This document shows, in pieces, positions 7,208 through 15,438 of a stretch of DNA of 25,049 bases. Position 1 is the first letter of the stretch. Each line of letters begins with the position of its first letter. The position numbers were made by a program, and so were the translations under genes. The notes under the pieces were generated by a model. That model saw nothing but the letters and a program-made list of their open reading frames with translations. It searched no databases and was not told the origin of the DNA. Source of the stretch: Andeanibacterium sp035497315 (GTDB lineage: Bacteria > Pseudomonadota > Alphaproteobacteria > Sphingomonadales > Sphingomonadaceae). Where the stretch lies: the NCBI GenBank assembly GCA_035497315.1, contig DATJDU010000076.1, forward strand, positions 1 to 25,049. Reading direction: 5' to 3'.

Positions 7208-8620
7208 CTAACCCGCTCTCGGCAGGCGCAGTTCCACCAGCAACCCGCCCAGATCCTCGCTTTCGCCCAGAGTGACGCTGCCGCCATAGATTTCGGCCAC
7301 ATCGCGCACGATCGCCAGGCCCAGGCCCGTGCCGGGCTTGCCGGTGTCCAGCCGGGCGCCGCGGTCGAAGATGCGGATTCGTTCGCTTTCGGGGATGCCC
7401 ATGCCGTCATCCTCCACCTGGATCACGCAATCGCGCGAGCGCGGATCGGCATCGATAGTCACGAACACGCTGCCGCCGCCATATTTGGCCGCATTCTCGA
7501 TCAGATTGCCGAGAATCTCATCGAGATCCTGCCGCTCGATCGCGACATGGGCGTCGCGATTGCCGGCCAGATCGAAACGGGTCGTATCGTAAACGCGGGT
7601 GACTGCACGCAGCACAGCCTCCACACTCTCCCCCACATTGGCGCGGGAAAGGCCCACCGCACGGCGGCCCACGGCGCGGGCTCGGGCGAGGTGGTGGTCC
7701 ACCTGCCGGCGCATCACCGCCGCTTCGCGGATCACCGTATCGGCAAGATCCGGCGCCTTGGCGGTGGCGGCATTCATCACGACTGTAAGCGGGGTCTTGA
7801 GCGCGTGGGCAAGATTGCCCGCATGGGTGCGCGCCTCTTCCGCCTGCTTTTCCGAATGGGCAAGCAGCGCGTTCAGTTCCGCCACCAGCGGCTGGACTTC
7901 CAGCGGCAGCGGATCGGTCACGCGATTGGCGCCGGTGGTGCGCATGCGCTTGATCGCCAGCCGCACGCGGCGCAGCGGACCAAGGCCGTACCAGGTCTGC
8001 AGGCCGCCCATCAGGAACAGGCCGAGGCCCAGCACCACGAAGCTCCAGAACAGGATCGAGCGGATGCGGGTAATCTGCGCGTCGAGATCGTCGCGATTGG
8101 CGGCAACCACGAACCACCATTCGGTGTCGCTGCCGGGCAGCAGAATGGTGCGCTCCATCACCCGCAGCTTTTCACCGGGGAACTGATCGCTGTCATAGAT
8201 ATGCGGGGCCGCCAGGAACTGGCTGGAATCCACCTTCAGCGTGCGATCCCACAGCGAGCGTGAGGCGAAATCGTCATGATTCTTGCCGGTGATCTGCCAG
8301 TAGAGCCCGCTATTGGGCTCCAGAAAGCGCTGGTCGCCCAGGGGGCGGCTGAAAAACACTTCCCCATCCCCGCCGATCTCGACCGAGCCGACCATTGCGG
8401 TGAGCACATAATCGAGCTGCTCATCGAAACTGCGGGTAACAAGGCCGGCCAGCGTGCGATCGAGCGCGATGCCGCCCAGCAGCAGCAGGATGGTGATCCA
8501 GCCGGCCGCGATCACCATCATGCGCCGGGCAAGACTGCCCGTGTGCGGCACATCGCCCGAAGCAGCCTCCGCAGCGACGGCGCTTTCCCCTGGGGCGGCG
8601 CCTTCGACCGGCGCCGTCAT
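7208..8620 (-). CDS. PhoQ-like sensor histidine kinase
   Basis: A membrane sensor kinase of 470 residues that would phosphorylate the response regulator encoded just upstream. From the N-terminus: a first membrane helix (MMVIAAGWITILLLLGGIAL), a periplasmic sensor domain of about 130 residues, a second helix (ILFWSFVVLGLGLFLMGGL), a HAMP-like linker, the phospho-accepting His in GNLAHALKTPLTVV, the N box NLIENAAKY, the G1 box VEDDGMGIP and the G2 box PGTGLGLAIV. The H-box form HALKTPL is the PhoQ-type variant. I prefer the ATG at 8620, 10 bp after the regulator's stop; a GTG at 8680 would overlap the regulator by 50 bp. Signal and targets are unknown. Confidence 0.92.
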   Translation of the reverse strand: MTAPVEGAAPGESAVAAEAASGDVPHTGSLARRMMVIAAGWITILLLLGGIALDRTLAGLVTRSFDEQLDYVLTAMVGSVEIGGDGEVFFSRPLGDQRFLEPNSGLYWQITGKNHDDFASRSLWDRTLKVDSSQFLAAPHIYDSDQFPGEKLRVMERTILLPGSDTEWWFVVAANRDDLDAQITRIRSILFWSFVVLGLGLFLMGGLQTWYGLGPLRRVRLAIKRMRTTGANRVTDPLPLEVQPLVAELNALLAHSEKQAEEARTHAGNLAHALKTPLTVVMNAATAKAPDLADTVIREAAVMRRQVDHHLARARAVGRRAVGLSRANVGESVEAVLRAVTRVYDTTRFDLAGNRDAHVAIERQDLDEILGNLIENAAKYGGGSVFVTIDADPRSRDCVIQVEDDGMGIPESERIRIFDRGARLDTGKPGTGLGLAIVRDVAEIYGGSVTLGESEDLGGLLVELRLPRAG

Positions 8621-8630
8621 CGGGCGAGCA

Positions 8631-9308
8631 TCATTCGCGGGGTGCGTCTTGGGGGTCGTCGAGGCTATATCCAAGGCCACGGATAGTGGTGATCACATCT
8701 GAACCCAGCTTCTTGCGAATACGGGTAACGAAAACCTCGATCGTATTGGAATCGCGGTCAAAATCCTGATCGTAAATATGTTCGATCAGCTCGGTACGGC
8801 TGACTACCTTGCCCTTGTGGTGCATCAGGTAGCTCAGCAGCTTGTATTCCTGCGCGGTGAGCTTCACCGGCTCCCCAGCCAGAGTCACACGGCCGGAGCG
8901 CGTATCCAGCCGCACATCGCCGGCAGTAAGCTCGGAGGAAGCATTGCCCGAGGCCCGGCGGATCAACGCACGCAGGCGGGCGATGAGTTCTTCCGTCTGG
9001 AACGGCTTGGCGAGATAATCATCCGCCCCGGCATCCAGCCCGGCCACCTTGTCGGACCAGCTGTCGCGCGCGGTCAGCACCAGCACCGGAAAGCCGCGAC
9101 CTTCCTTGCGCCACATGCCCAGCACGGTCAGCCCGTCGATTTCCGGCAAACCGAGATCGAGAACGACAGCGTCGTAATCCTCGGTGCTGCCCATGAAGTG
9201 CCCATCCTCCCCATCGGTGGAGAGGTCCACGGCATAGCCGTTCTGTTCCAGCATGTTCTTGAGCTGCTGGCCGAGAGTGGGTTCGTCCTCGACGATCAGG
9301 ATCCGCAT
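8631..9308 (-). CDS. OmpR/PhoB-family response regulator
   Basis: A two-domain transcription factor of 225 residues. The receiver domain starts MRILIVEDEPTLGQQL and contains the acidic pocket, the phospho-acceptor Asp in VVLDLGLPEIDG, the conserved Thr in LVLTARDS and the Lys in YLAKPF. A winged-helix DNA-binding domain follows, with LTAQEYKLLSYLMHHKGKVVS and the recognition-helix region SNTIEVFVTRIRKKLG. The start is the ATG at 9308, preceded by an agggaatgag ribosome binding site; a start ten residues upstream is less likely. It lies between the PepSY gene and its partner kinase on the same strand and is presumably co-transcribed with both. Confidence 0.95.
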   Translation of the reverse strand: MRILIVEDEPTLGQQLKNMLEQNGYAVDLSTDGEDGHFMGSTEDYDAVVLDLGLPEIDGLTVLGMWRKEGRGFPVLVLTARDSWSDKVAGLDAGADDYLAKPFQTEELIARLRALIRRASGNASSELTAGDVRLDTRSGRVTLAGEPVKLTAQEYKLLSYLMHHKGKVVSRTELIEHIYDQDFDRDSNTIEVFVTRIRKKLGSDVITTIRGLGYSLDDPQDAPRE

Positions 9309-9429
9309 CGTCTCATTCCCTGTCTGGTCCGCCCGCAAATCGGGCGGCGCAAGTGCTGAAACTTGCTTTGGTTCCTTGTGCGGAACGCGTCAACCAAGAG
9401 ACATCAAACATAAAGGCCGGGCCGCTCGT

Positions 9430-9753
9430 CTATTCGCTGCGCGAAAGGATGCGACCGGAGCGCGCATCTACATCCACGAACACGACCCTGCCATTCTTGA
9501 TGAATTTCAGCCGATACGCCTTTGCCACCGAATCATAAGAGGGGCCAAGATATTGCATGTCGCCCATCTGGGGGATGATGCGCCGCTCTATCTCCTTGAT
9601 CGGCAGCACATTGCCCGCACGCATTTCCTTGCGCGCCTCGCCCTGCTCGTCGCGATTCTGCGTCTGGGCGCCAGCCTCCGGTGCGAATGCGCCCGACGCG
9701 GCAAGCGCACCGAGAAGCAGAGGAGCGAAAAAGGGAGCGATCAACCTGAACAT
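9430..9753 (-). CDS. Secreted PepSY-domain protein
   Basis: A 107-residue protein with a signal peptide (MFRLIAPFFAPLLLGALAASGAF) cleaved around an AGA or AQT site, a short polar linker, and one PepSY domain. The domain shows YDSVAKAYRLKFIKNGRVVFVDVDARSGRILS, the usual final strands of this fold. Single PepSY proteins are periplasmic, and some are thought to modulate proteases or sensor kinases. It is the first gene of a PepSY / response regulator / kinase unit, with about 120 bp before the regulator. That position fits an accessory role in the sensor's periplasmic input, which is an inference. The ATG at 9753 gives a standard signal peptide; longer starts do not. Confidence 0.85.
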   Translation of the reverse strand: MFRLIAPFFAPLLLGALAASGAFAPEAGAQTQNRDEQGEARKEMRAGNVLPIKEIERRIIPQMGDMQYLGPSYDSVAKAYRLKFIKNGRVVFVDVDARSGRILSRSE

Positions 9754-9943
9754 CTTGTGCCTGTGCCTAGGGAGAGTGCTTTGAACGATGTGTGAATGAG
9801 GCAAAACTGTGGCGTTCATCTTACCCCACAAGCGCAATGCCGCCCTGCACGCCGCATCGCAAGCCCTTCGCGTATTTGCTCCTGCCCGCCCGGATATCCG
9901 CCAAGCTGGACGCAGCCCCCCTGCCCCGCTACTGGCCCGGCCC

Positions 9944-11734
9944 ATGGCTGAACCACCGATACTGAGCTGGGAAGGACTGGGTCTTGTCCAGGGCAGCGGC
10001 TGGCTGTTCCAGGATATAGACCTGCATGTCGGCCCGCGCGACCGGCTGGCCCTCATCGGGCGCAATGGCGCGGGCAAGACGACCCTGCTCAAGCTGATCG
10101 ACAATCTGATCGAGGCCGACAAGGGCAGGCGCACCGTCAAGCCCGGCACCCGCGTGGTCATGCTGGAACAGGACCCGGATTTTTCGGACCACGCCACGCT
10201 GATGGATTATGCCCTGTCGGGTCCAGACGCGCCGGCGCGGCACGAGGTGGAGGCCATTGCCGGCCAGCTCGGCATCGACATGGGCCGAGTGGCCAAGAGC
10301 GCAAGCGGCGGCGAAAGGCGCCGTGCCGCGCTCGCCCGCGCACTGGCCAGCGATCCCGATCTGCTGCTGCTGGACGAGCCGACCAACCATCTGGACCTGG
10401 CCGCGATCGACTGGCTGGAAGACTGGCTAAATCGCTACAAGGGCGCTTTCATCGTCATCAGCCATGACCGGACCTTCCTCACCCGCCTGACCCGCGCCAC
10501 CCTGTGGCTCGACCGGGGCAGCCTGCGCCGCAAGGAAGTGGGCTTCGGCGGCTATGAGGCATGGGAAGAACAGGTCTTCGCCGAAGAAGCCCGCGCGGCC
10601 GACAAGCTCGACGCCAAGCTGAAGCTGGAGGCGCACTGGCTGGAACGCGGCGTCACCGCCCGCCGCAAGCGCAATCAGGGCCGGCTGGAAAAGCTCTGGG
10701 AAATGCGCGCCCAACGTGCAGCCATGCTCACCCCGGGCGGCACGGCCAAGCTGGCGCTCAAGTCTGACGCTACCAAAACCAAGTCGGTTATCGTAGCCGA
10801 GCATGTGACCAAACGGTTCGGCGAGCGGACCATCATCCGCGATTTCAACCTGCGCATCCAGCGCGGAGACCGGATCGGCATCGTCGGCTCCAATGGCGCT
10901 GGCAAGACGACCTTGCTCAAGATGCTGACCGGCGAACTTCAGCCCGATGAAGGCGAAGTGACGCTGGCCAAGACGCTGTCGGGCGTGATGATCGACCAGC
11001 AGCGCAGCCTGCTCAGCCCCGACAAGACCGTGCGCCAGATCCTGGCCGAAGGCGGCGACTGGGTGGATGTGCGCGGGGTGCGCAAGCATGTGCAGGGCTA
11101 TCTCAAGGAATTCCTGTTCGATCCGGCCATCGTGGACATGAAGGTAGGCGTGCTTTCGGGCGGGGAGCGTTCGCGCCTGCTGCTGGCGCGCGAATTCGCC
11201 CGCGAATCCAATCTGCTTGTGCTCGACGAGCCGACCAACGATCTCGATCTCGAAACGCTGGACCTGCTGCAGGAAGTGATCGCGGATTACGAAGGCACGG
11301 TGCTGATCGTCAGCCATGACCGCGATTTTCTGGACCGCACCGTTACCGTCACGCTCGGCCTCGATGGCAGCGGCACGGTGGACATCGTCGCGGGCGGCTA
11401 TGCCGATTGGGAAGCCAAGCGCAAACAGCGCACTATTTCGGGCAAGGCAAAGCCGAAGGCGTCGGAAAGCGCGCCTCCACCGCCTCCTCCCCCGCCACCC
11501 AGGCGCGCCAAGCTCTCCTACAAGGACCAGCGCGATTACGAGATTCTGCCCCAGCGGATCGAGGAACTGGAAGCTGCCATCGCGCGGGACGAAGCTGCCA
11601 TGGCCGATCCGGCGCTCTACACCCGCGATCCGGCGCGCTTCGCCAAACTATCCGATGCCATAGCCAGGGCGCGCGAGGAGAAAGACGCAGCAGAAATGCG
11701 CTGGCTGGAACTGGCGGAGCAGGTCGAAGGGTGA
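9944..11734 (+). CDS. uup: ABC-F family ATPase, Uup type
   Basis: A cytosolic protein of 596 residues with two ATP-binding cassettes and no membrane segment, the ABC-F plan. ABC-F proteins act on ribosomes, and Uup also affects DNA recombination intermediates in E. coli. First cassette: Walker A GRNGAGKT (residues 39-46), signature SGGERRRAALARAL, Walker B LLLLDEPTNHLD. Second cassette: GSNGAGKT (near residue 315), signature LSGGERSRLLLAREF, Walker B LLVLDEPTNDLD. A run of eight prolines (near residue 512) links a C-terminal charged coiled coil (QRIEELEAAIARDEAAM and following) that is diagnostic of Uup. The ATG at 9944 is preferred over the upstream ATG at 9809. The stop overlaps the next gene by four bases. 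Confidence 0.93.
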   Translation: MAEPPILSWEGLGLVQGSGWLFQDIDLHVGPRDRLALIGRNGAGKTTLLKLIDNLIEADKGRRTVKPGTRVVMLEQDPDFSDHATLMDYALSGPDAPARHEVEAIAGQLGIDMGRVAKSASGGERRRAALARALASDPDLLLLDEPTNHLDLAAIDWLEDWLNRYKGAFIVISHDRTFLTRLTRATLWLDRGSLRRKEVGFGGYEAWEEQVFAEEARAADKLDAKLKLEAHWLERGVTARRKRNQGRLEKLWEMRAQRAAMLTPGGTAKLALKSDATKTKSVIVAEHVTKRFGERTIIRDFNLRIQRGDRIGIVGSNGAGKTTLLKMLTGELQPDEGEVTLAKTLSGVMIDQQRSLLSPDKTVRQILAEGGDWVDVRGVRKHVQGYLKEFLFDPAIVDMKVGVLSGGERSRLLLAREFARESNLLVLDEPTNDLDLETLDLLQEVIADYEGTVLIVSHDRDFLDRTVTVTLGLDGSGTVDIVAGGYADWEAKRKQRTISGKAKPKASESAPPPPPPPPPRRAKLSYKDQRDYEILPQRIEELEAAIARDEAAMADPALYTRDPARFAKLSDAIARAREEKDAAEMRWLELAEQVEG

Positions 11735-12303
11735 GCGATCTCCATCGGAGCATTGCCGCCTGTACCCATTGCGCCGCCCACCTGCCGCTCGGCCCCCGGC
11801 CGGTGGTGCAGTTCTCGCCCGGTTCGCGCCTCCTTATCATCGGGCAGGCACCGGGGACAAAGGTTCACGAAAGCGGCATTCCCTGGGATGACGCCAGCGG
11901 CGCGCGGCTCTGCGAATGGACCGGCCTCACGTCCATGGACCTGCACGATCCCGGACAGGTTGCCATCGTGCCGATGGGCTTCTGCTATCCCGGCAAGGGC
12001 AAGAGCGGCGACTTGCCACCGCGCCCGGAATGCGCGCCACTATGGCATGAGCACATACTGGCCGAACTGCCGGACATCCGCCTGACCCTGCTGGTCGGCC
12101 TCCATGCGCAATTGCGCTACATGCAGGAAACGCGAAAGCTTGCCATGGCGGAGCGGGTGCGGCGCTTCGCCGAATTCGGCCCGCGCCTCTTCCCGCTGCC
12201 CCATCCGTCATGGCGCAGCACGATCTTCATGCGCAGCAATCCATGGTTCGAAGCTGATGTGCTCCCCGCCTTGCGGGCTGCCGTGGCCGACGCTCTGGGC
12301 TAG
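11731..12303 (+). CDS. Uracil-DNA glycosylase family protein with four-Cys (Fe-S) pattern
   Basis: A 190-residue member of the uracil-DNA glycosylase superfamily, which removes uracil or related bases from DNA. The active-site motif is GQAPGTKVHESGIPWDDASG, and the second motif is HPSWRS near the C-terminus. Four cysteines sit at positions 11, 14, 85 and 101 (CTHC, then GFC and PEC 16 residues apart). That matches the iron-sulfur ligand spacing of family 4 enzymes, although motif 1 reads GQAPG rather than GEAPG. It starts with a GTG overlapping the stop of uup (GTGA), so the two are translationally coupled. Its stop faces the GGDEF gene's stop eight bases away. Substrate preference is unknown. 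Confidence 0.88.
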   Translation: MSDLHRSIAACTHCAAHLPLGPRPVVQFSPGSRLLIIGQAPGTKVHESGIPWDDASGARLCEWTGLTSMDLHDPGQVAIVPMGFCYPGKGKSGDLPPRPECAPLWHEHILAELPDIRLTLLVGLHAQLRYMQETRKLAMAERVRRFAEFGPRLFPLPHPSWRSTIFMRSNPWFEADVLPALRAAVADALG

Positions 12304-12311
12304 AGACTGCC

Positions 12312-14168
12312 CTAATTCTCGATCCAGGGCACTTCGCCCGGGCTCCAGCGACTGTGGCCATTGGTCGCCATCTCCAGCCGGTTGCGCCCCTTTGCCTTGG
12401 CCAGAACCACGGCCGCGTCGGCGCGCTTCATGGTCTCGTCCAGCGTATCCTTGATCCGCGCCACCCCTGCGCTCACCGTGGCGCGGGGGCCGCCCACGCC
12501 ATCGGGGCCGCTGATATCCGACAGGGTAAGTACCACGCGCTGGCACAGTGCCTCGGCCTGTTCGGGACTGGCGCCTGAAAGCAGCACTGCGAAACGCTCT
12601 CCCCCGATGCGGGAAATGATATCGTCCTTGCGCATCAGGCTGCGCAGCAGGCGCGCGACTGTGGTGAGTACCTTATCCCCTACATCGTGCCCGAAATCGC
12701 GATTGATCGAACGGAAATCGTCGATGTCGAACATCGCCAGACAGCCGTCCATCGGCGCATCCAGGTGATATTGCAGCATTGAATTGAAGGCGCGGCGATT
12801 GGTCAGCTTGGTCAGCGGATCGGTGAGGATGGCGGCGAACAACTGCTGCTCCAGTGCCTTGCGCTCCTCGATGCTGCGCAGGGTGATGATGGCCCCGCCC
12901 ACTCGCCCGTCATAGTCACGCCAGCCGCGGATCTTCGTGTCGAACCAACGCTCTCCCGCAGCACTCGAAAAGCCCAGGAACTCATGCCACGCCGAAGCAG
13001 GCGCGCCATCGTTCACGACACCTTCCAGTTCCGATTGAAAGGAAGCGATGTAGGACGGGTGAATCAGGTCGAGCACATGTTTGCCCAACAATTCCACCGG
13101 ATGAAGCTCAGTCATCTTCTCCACACTGGGCGAAGCGTAGAGGATGAAGCCTTCCCGGTCGGTCTTGATGATGATGTCGCTCATGTTCTCGGCGAGCAGG
13201 CGGTACATTCCCTGGCTCTCGGTGATGGCGAAATCCTTCGCCTCCAGCGACATCTCGACCGCCGCGGAGACGCGGTCCTGCTCCTTCAGCGCATTGGTCA
13301 GGCGGCGGTTCTGCGTAATGTGCCCGGCCAGCGGCTGAAGGCAGATCACTGCCACCGCGAAGTAGAATTGCAGGAACTGCGTACCACCCGGCAATCCCGC
13401 AGGAAGCGCGGGCTCCACCAATGTCCCCGCAACCATCGCGCCCCAGCAGGCTATGGCGAGAACAAAGATGGAGAGCGAAGCCGCAGTCATTCCGAAACGG
13501 CAGGTCGCGATCATCGCCACCAGTACCGGGACAATATAGGCAACGCTCCACCCCTGCCACATCGCCCCGCAAGCGGTGATCGCCACCAAGCCGAGGAAGG
13601 CAGCCATCTCCAGCAGGCGGGGAGGAGACTGGCGCTCAAGCCAACGGCCCAGGCTTCCGCCCACCAGCAGGCTGAAGATGGGGAAGAACACCATGATCCC
13701 CAACGAATGGGCGAAGACATAGCTCGTGAACTGATCCAGCCAGGGCCAGCCGGCAAGGCGCGCCATCACTGTGGCGACCATCACCCCGCCCGCAATCGGC
13801 GCGATTGCTCCGATCGAGGCCGCGTCGGCCAGCCATTCACGCAGCAGTTCGCTTTCCCGCCGCTTGCGCCGCTTGAGCAACCGCGCGGCGATCCACGCCT
13901 CGGCAGGATGGACAATCGCACAAGTGGCCGCAAACAATGGCCCCTCTCCGGCGAGCAGCGCAGCCAGCGCACTGCCCAGCCCCGCCAGCCCCAGGAAAAG
14001 CGGCCATTGCTGACGCGGCGCGTGGAGCAGGATGGCAATCAGCAGACCCGCGGCAGGCCACAACAGCATCGCTCCACCCCCCTGATTGCCCTGCATGGGC
14101 AGGGCGATCAGGGCCAGGCCGCCATAGGCGACGAGAAAAAGGAGCGCCGTTAAGCTTCTGCGGATCAC
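12312..14168 (-). CDS. MASE1-PAS-GGDEF protein with altered GGERF signature
   Basis: A 618-residue membrane protein of the diguanylate cyclase family. Residues 1 to about 290 form a MASE1-like sensor with roughly eight helices (first: LTALLFLVAYGGLALIALP). A PAS domain follows (LAENMSDIIIKTDREGFILYASPSVEKMT, about 320-440), then a GGDEF domain. Against PleD, the metal Asp (481), the guanine-contact Asn (489) and Asp (498) and the third signature residue Glu (524) are kept. The fourth signature residue is Arg (525), giving GGERF instead of GGEEF. The inhibitory RxxD site is intact (RKDD, 513-516). It may be a poor cyclase or a c-di-GMP-binding receptor. The start is a GTG at 14168 with no clear ribosome binding site. 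It lies 114 bp after the DUF6456 gene on the same strand. Confidence 0.9.
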   Translation of the reverse strand: MIRRSLTALLFLVAYGGLALIALPMQGNQGGGAMLLWPAAGLLIAILLHAPRQQWPLFLGLAGLGSALAALLAGEGPLFAATCAIVHPAEAWIAARLLKRRKRRESELLREWLADAASIGAIAPIAGGVMVATVMARLAGWPWLDQFTSYVFAHSLGIMVFFPIFSLLVGGSLGRWLERQSPPRLLEMAAFLGLVAITACGAMWQGWSVAYIVPVLVAMIATCRFGMTAASLSIFVLAIACWGAMVAGTLVEPALPAGLPGGTQFLQFYFAVAVICLQPLAGHITQNRRLTNALKEQDRVSAAVEMSLEAKDFAITESQGMYRLLAENMSDIIIKTDREGFILYASPSVEKMTELHPVELLGKHVLDLIHPSYIASFQSELEGVVNDGAPASAWHEFLGFSSAAGERWFDTKIRGWRDYDGRVGGAIITLRSIEERKALEQQLFAAILTDPLTKLTNRRAFNSMLQYHLDAPMDGCLAMFDIDDFRSINRDFGHDVGDKVLTTVARLLRSLMRKDDIISRIGGERFAVLLSGASPEQAEALCQRVVLTLSDISGPDGVGGPRATVSAGVARIKDTLDETMKRADAAVVLAKAKGRNRLEMATNGHSRWSPGEVPWIEN

Positions 14169-14282
14169 AGGCGGGATCGTGAAGGAATGCGGTAACCGGA
14201 TTCTGAAAATCGAACCTCAACAGGCCATTAACTAAAAGGCTTCTGTGGATATCCCTCTCTTTCCGATCCCCGCGGGTGCAAA

Positions 14283-14756
14283 TCAGGGAATACGATAGAA
14301 GGCGGCGACCCGTTCAAGCGCGATCCGCAGCACGAGCTTGTCGCTGCGCACCGGCCATTGCAGTGCCTTTTCCGCGGTCGGAAGCGTCTCTCCGGCGCAA
14401 ACGACGCGCCACAGGATATCCGCGAGGCCGTTTCCCGCCGCCGCGACCGCGCCATCGAAACGGGCGCGCGCGGCAATCTGCCGCTCGGTCGGATGCAACC
14501 CGCGCTCCGTCCCGCCTTTCACTCGCACCACATCCCATCTCATGGTTACGCCGGGCGCGATCCCGGCGCGCTCATAGTCTGCGCGCAGGCATTCCCCGGC
14601 AGCGAACAACCGATCGCTCAAATGGCCACGCGCATGAAGCCAGGAAAGCGGGGATTCCGCCAGATTCACTGTCACGCTGCGGCAGCGCGGGGCCCTTCCG
14701 TCACCACTGCGAGGGCCTTCCACGGTAAGTTCGCGTTCGACGAGTTGCGGCTTCAT
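14283..14756 (-). CDS. DUF6456 domain protein, possible regulator
   Basis: A soluble protein of 157 residues that I assign to DUF6456 from memory of the family pattern. The key segment is LSWLHARGHLSDRLFAAGECLRADYERAGIAPGVTMRWD, followed by a helical region (ARARFDGAVAAAGNGLADILWRVVCAGETLPTAEKALQWP) and an ending in which two helices could form a DNA-contacting unit. DUF6456 is alphaproteobacterial. I recall, without being able to check, that it occurs in GTA-activator (GafA-type) proteins. The ATG at 14756 has a cagggaga ribosome binding site. It diverges from an XRE-type regulator across 109 bp that contain a palindromic operator candidate, so mutual control is plausible. Confidence 0.7.
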   Translation of the reverse strand: MKPQLVERELTVEGPRSGDGRAPRCRSVTVNLAESPLSWLHARGHLSDRLFAAGECLRADYERAGIAPGVTMRWDVVRVKGGTERGLHPTERQIAARARFDGAVAAAGNGLADILWRVVCAGETLPTAEKALQWPVRSDKLVLRIALERVAAFYRIP

Positions 14757-14775
14757 GGCGTCATTCTCCCTGTCT

Positions 14776-14804
14776 CTAATTCCGGAGCAAATGAGCCTTG
14801 CCAA
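14776..14804 (-). promoter_or_regulatory. Candidate promoter of the DUF6456 gene
   Basis: On the minus strand TTGGCA (14799-14804) is separated by 17 bases from AATTAG (14776-14781), about 20 bp before the ATG. The -35 box matches the consensus in five of six positions; the -10 box is poor. A degenerate half-site (TCGGTT on the plus strand, 14808-14813) lies just next to the -35 box. Confidence 0.4.
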
Positions 14805-14832
14805 GATTCGGTTCTTGTAGGAAAGTCGAAAA

Positions 14833-14848
14833 AACCGATTTGGTTATA
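14833..14848. promoter_or_regulatory. Operator candidate, copy 1 (AACC-N5-GGTT)
   Basis: AACCGATTTGGTTATA holds a perfect 4-bp inverted repeat with a five-base A/T-rich centre. It lies in the divergent region between the DUF6456 gene and the XRE gene, about 20 bp before the XRE start. The same 16 bases occur with two changes upstream of the holin gene at 20968-20983. The nearby XRE protein is the natural candidate to bind it. Confidence 0.55.
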
Positions 14849-14865
14849 GAGAAGGAAAGCCTGTC

Positions 14866-15438
14866 GTGATCAACCGTATCCGCGATATCCGCAAGGAAAA
14901 GGGCCTTACGCTGGCCGATGTGGCGGCGGCCTGTGTGCCTCCTACTACGGCGCAGACCATCGGGCGGCTCGAAACCGGCATGCGCAACCTGTCGCTCACC
15001 TGGATGAACCGTATCGCCGCCGCTCTGGAAGTGGAGCCGGAAATGCTGGTACGCGGCGAAGCGGCCACCCAGCCCCGGATCGTCGCCCGGCTGACCGATG
15101 CAGGCCCCGAAGGGCTGACCTCCCCGCGTGACGCGATCCTGCCCACCGAGCTGGAAAACGGCGCGCCGCTGCTCTGCCTGGCGGTTGAAACCGGCGCAGG
15201 CGAATATCGCCCCGGCGATCAGATCTGGCTGCGCAAGCTGTCGATCGAAGAAGCTCCACGCATGATCAATCGCGACGTGCTGGTGCCGCGCAAGGGCGGC
15301 CGCTTCGCCTTCGGGCGCCTGATCGACCGGAAAGGCAATCTGGTGGGCATCCTCCCGCCCGGCTCCGGCCAGCGACAGATCGTGATCGACAGCCCCGAAT
15401 GGATCGCAATGGCGGAAATGCTGGTACGCAAATTATGA
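14866..15438 (+). CDS. XRE-family transcriptional regulator with LexA/S24-like C-terminal part
   Basis: A 190-residue repressor-like protein. Residues 1-60 form a Cro/CI-type helix-turn-helix (MINRIRDIRKEKGLTLADVA, then TTAQTIGRLETGMRNLSLTWMNRIAAALEV). After a linker, residues about 100-175 look like the beta-rich LexA/CI peptidase fold (YRPGDQIWLRKL, MINRDVLVPRKGGRFAFGRLI, GNLVGILPPGSG). The GDSM-type catalytic serine motif of that fold is not visible, so self-cleavage is unlikely. It starts with GTG at 14866 after a strong gaaggaaag ribosome binding site. It diverges from the DUF6456 gene and overlaps the next glycosyltransferase gene by four bases (ATGA). Autoregulation through the AACC-N5-GGTT palindrome just upstream is likely but inferred. 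Confidence 0.88.
   Translation: MINRIRDIRKEKGLTLADVAAACVPPTTAQTIGRLETGMRNLSLTWMNRIAAALEVEPEMLVRGEAATQPRIVARLTDAGPEGLTSPRDAILPTELENGAPLLCLAVETGAGEYRPGDQIWLRKLSIEEAPRMINRDVLVPRKGGRFAFGRLIDRKGNLVGILPPGSGQRQIVIDSPEWIAMAEMLVRKL

Noticed and set aside
12984..14153. Open frame opposite the GGDEF gene
   Set aside because: Low-complexity His/Arg/Gln product; the minus-strand gene has clear domains.
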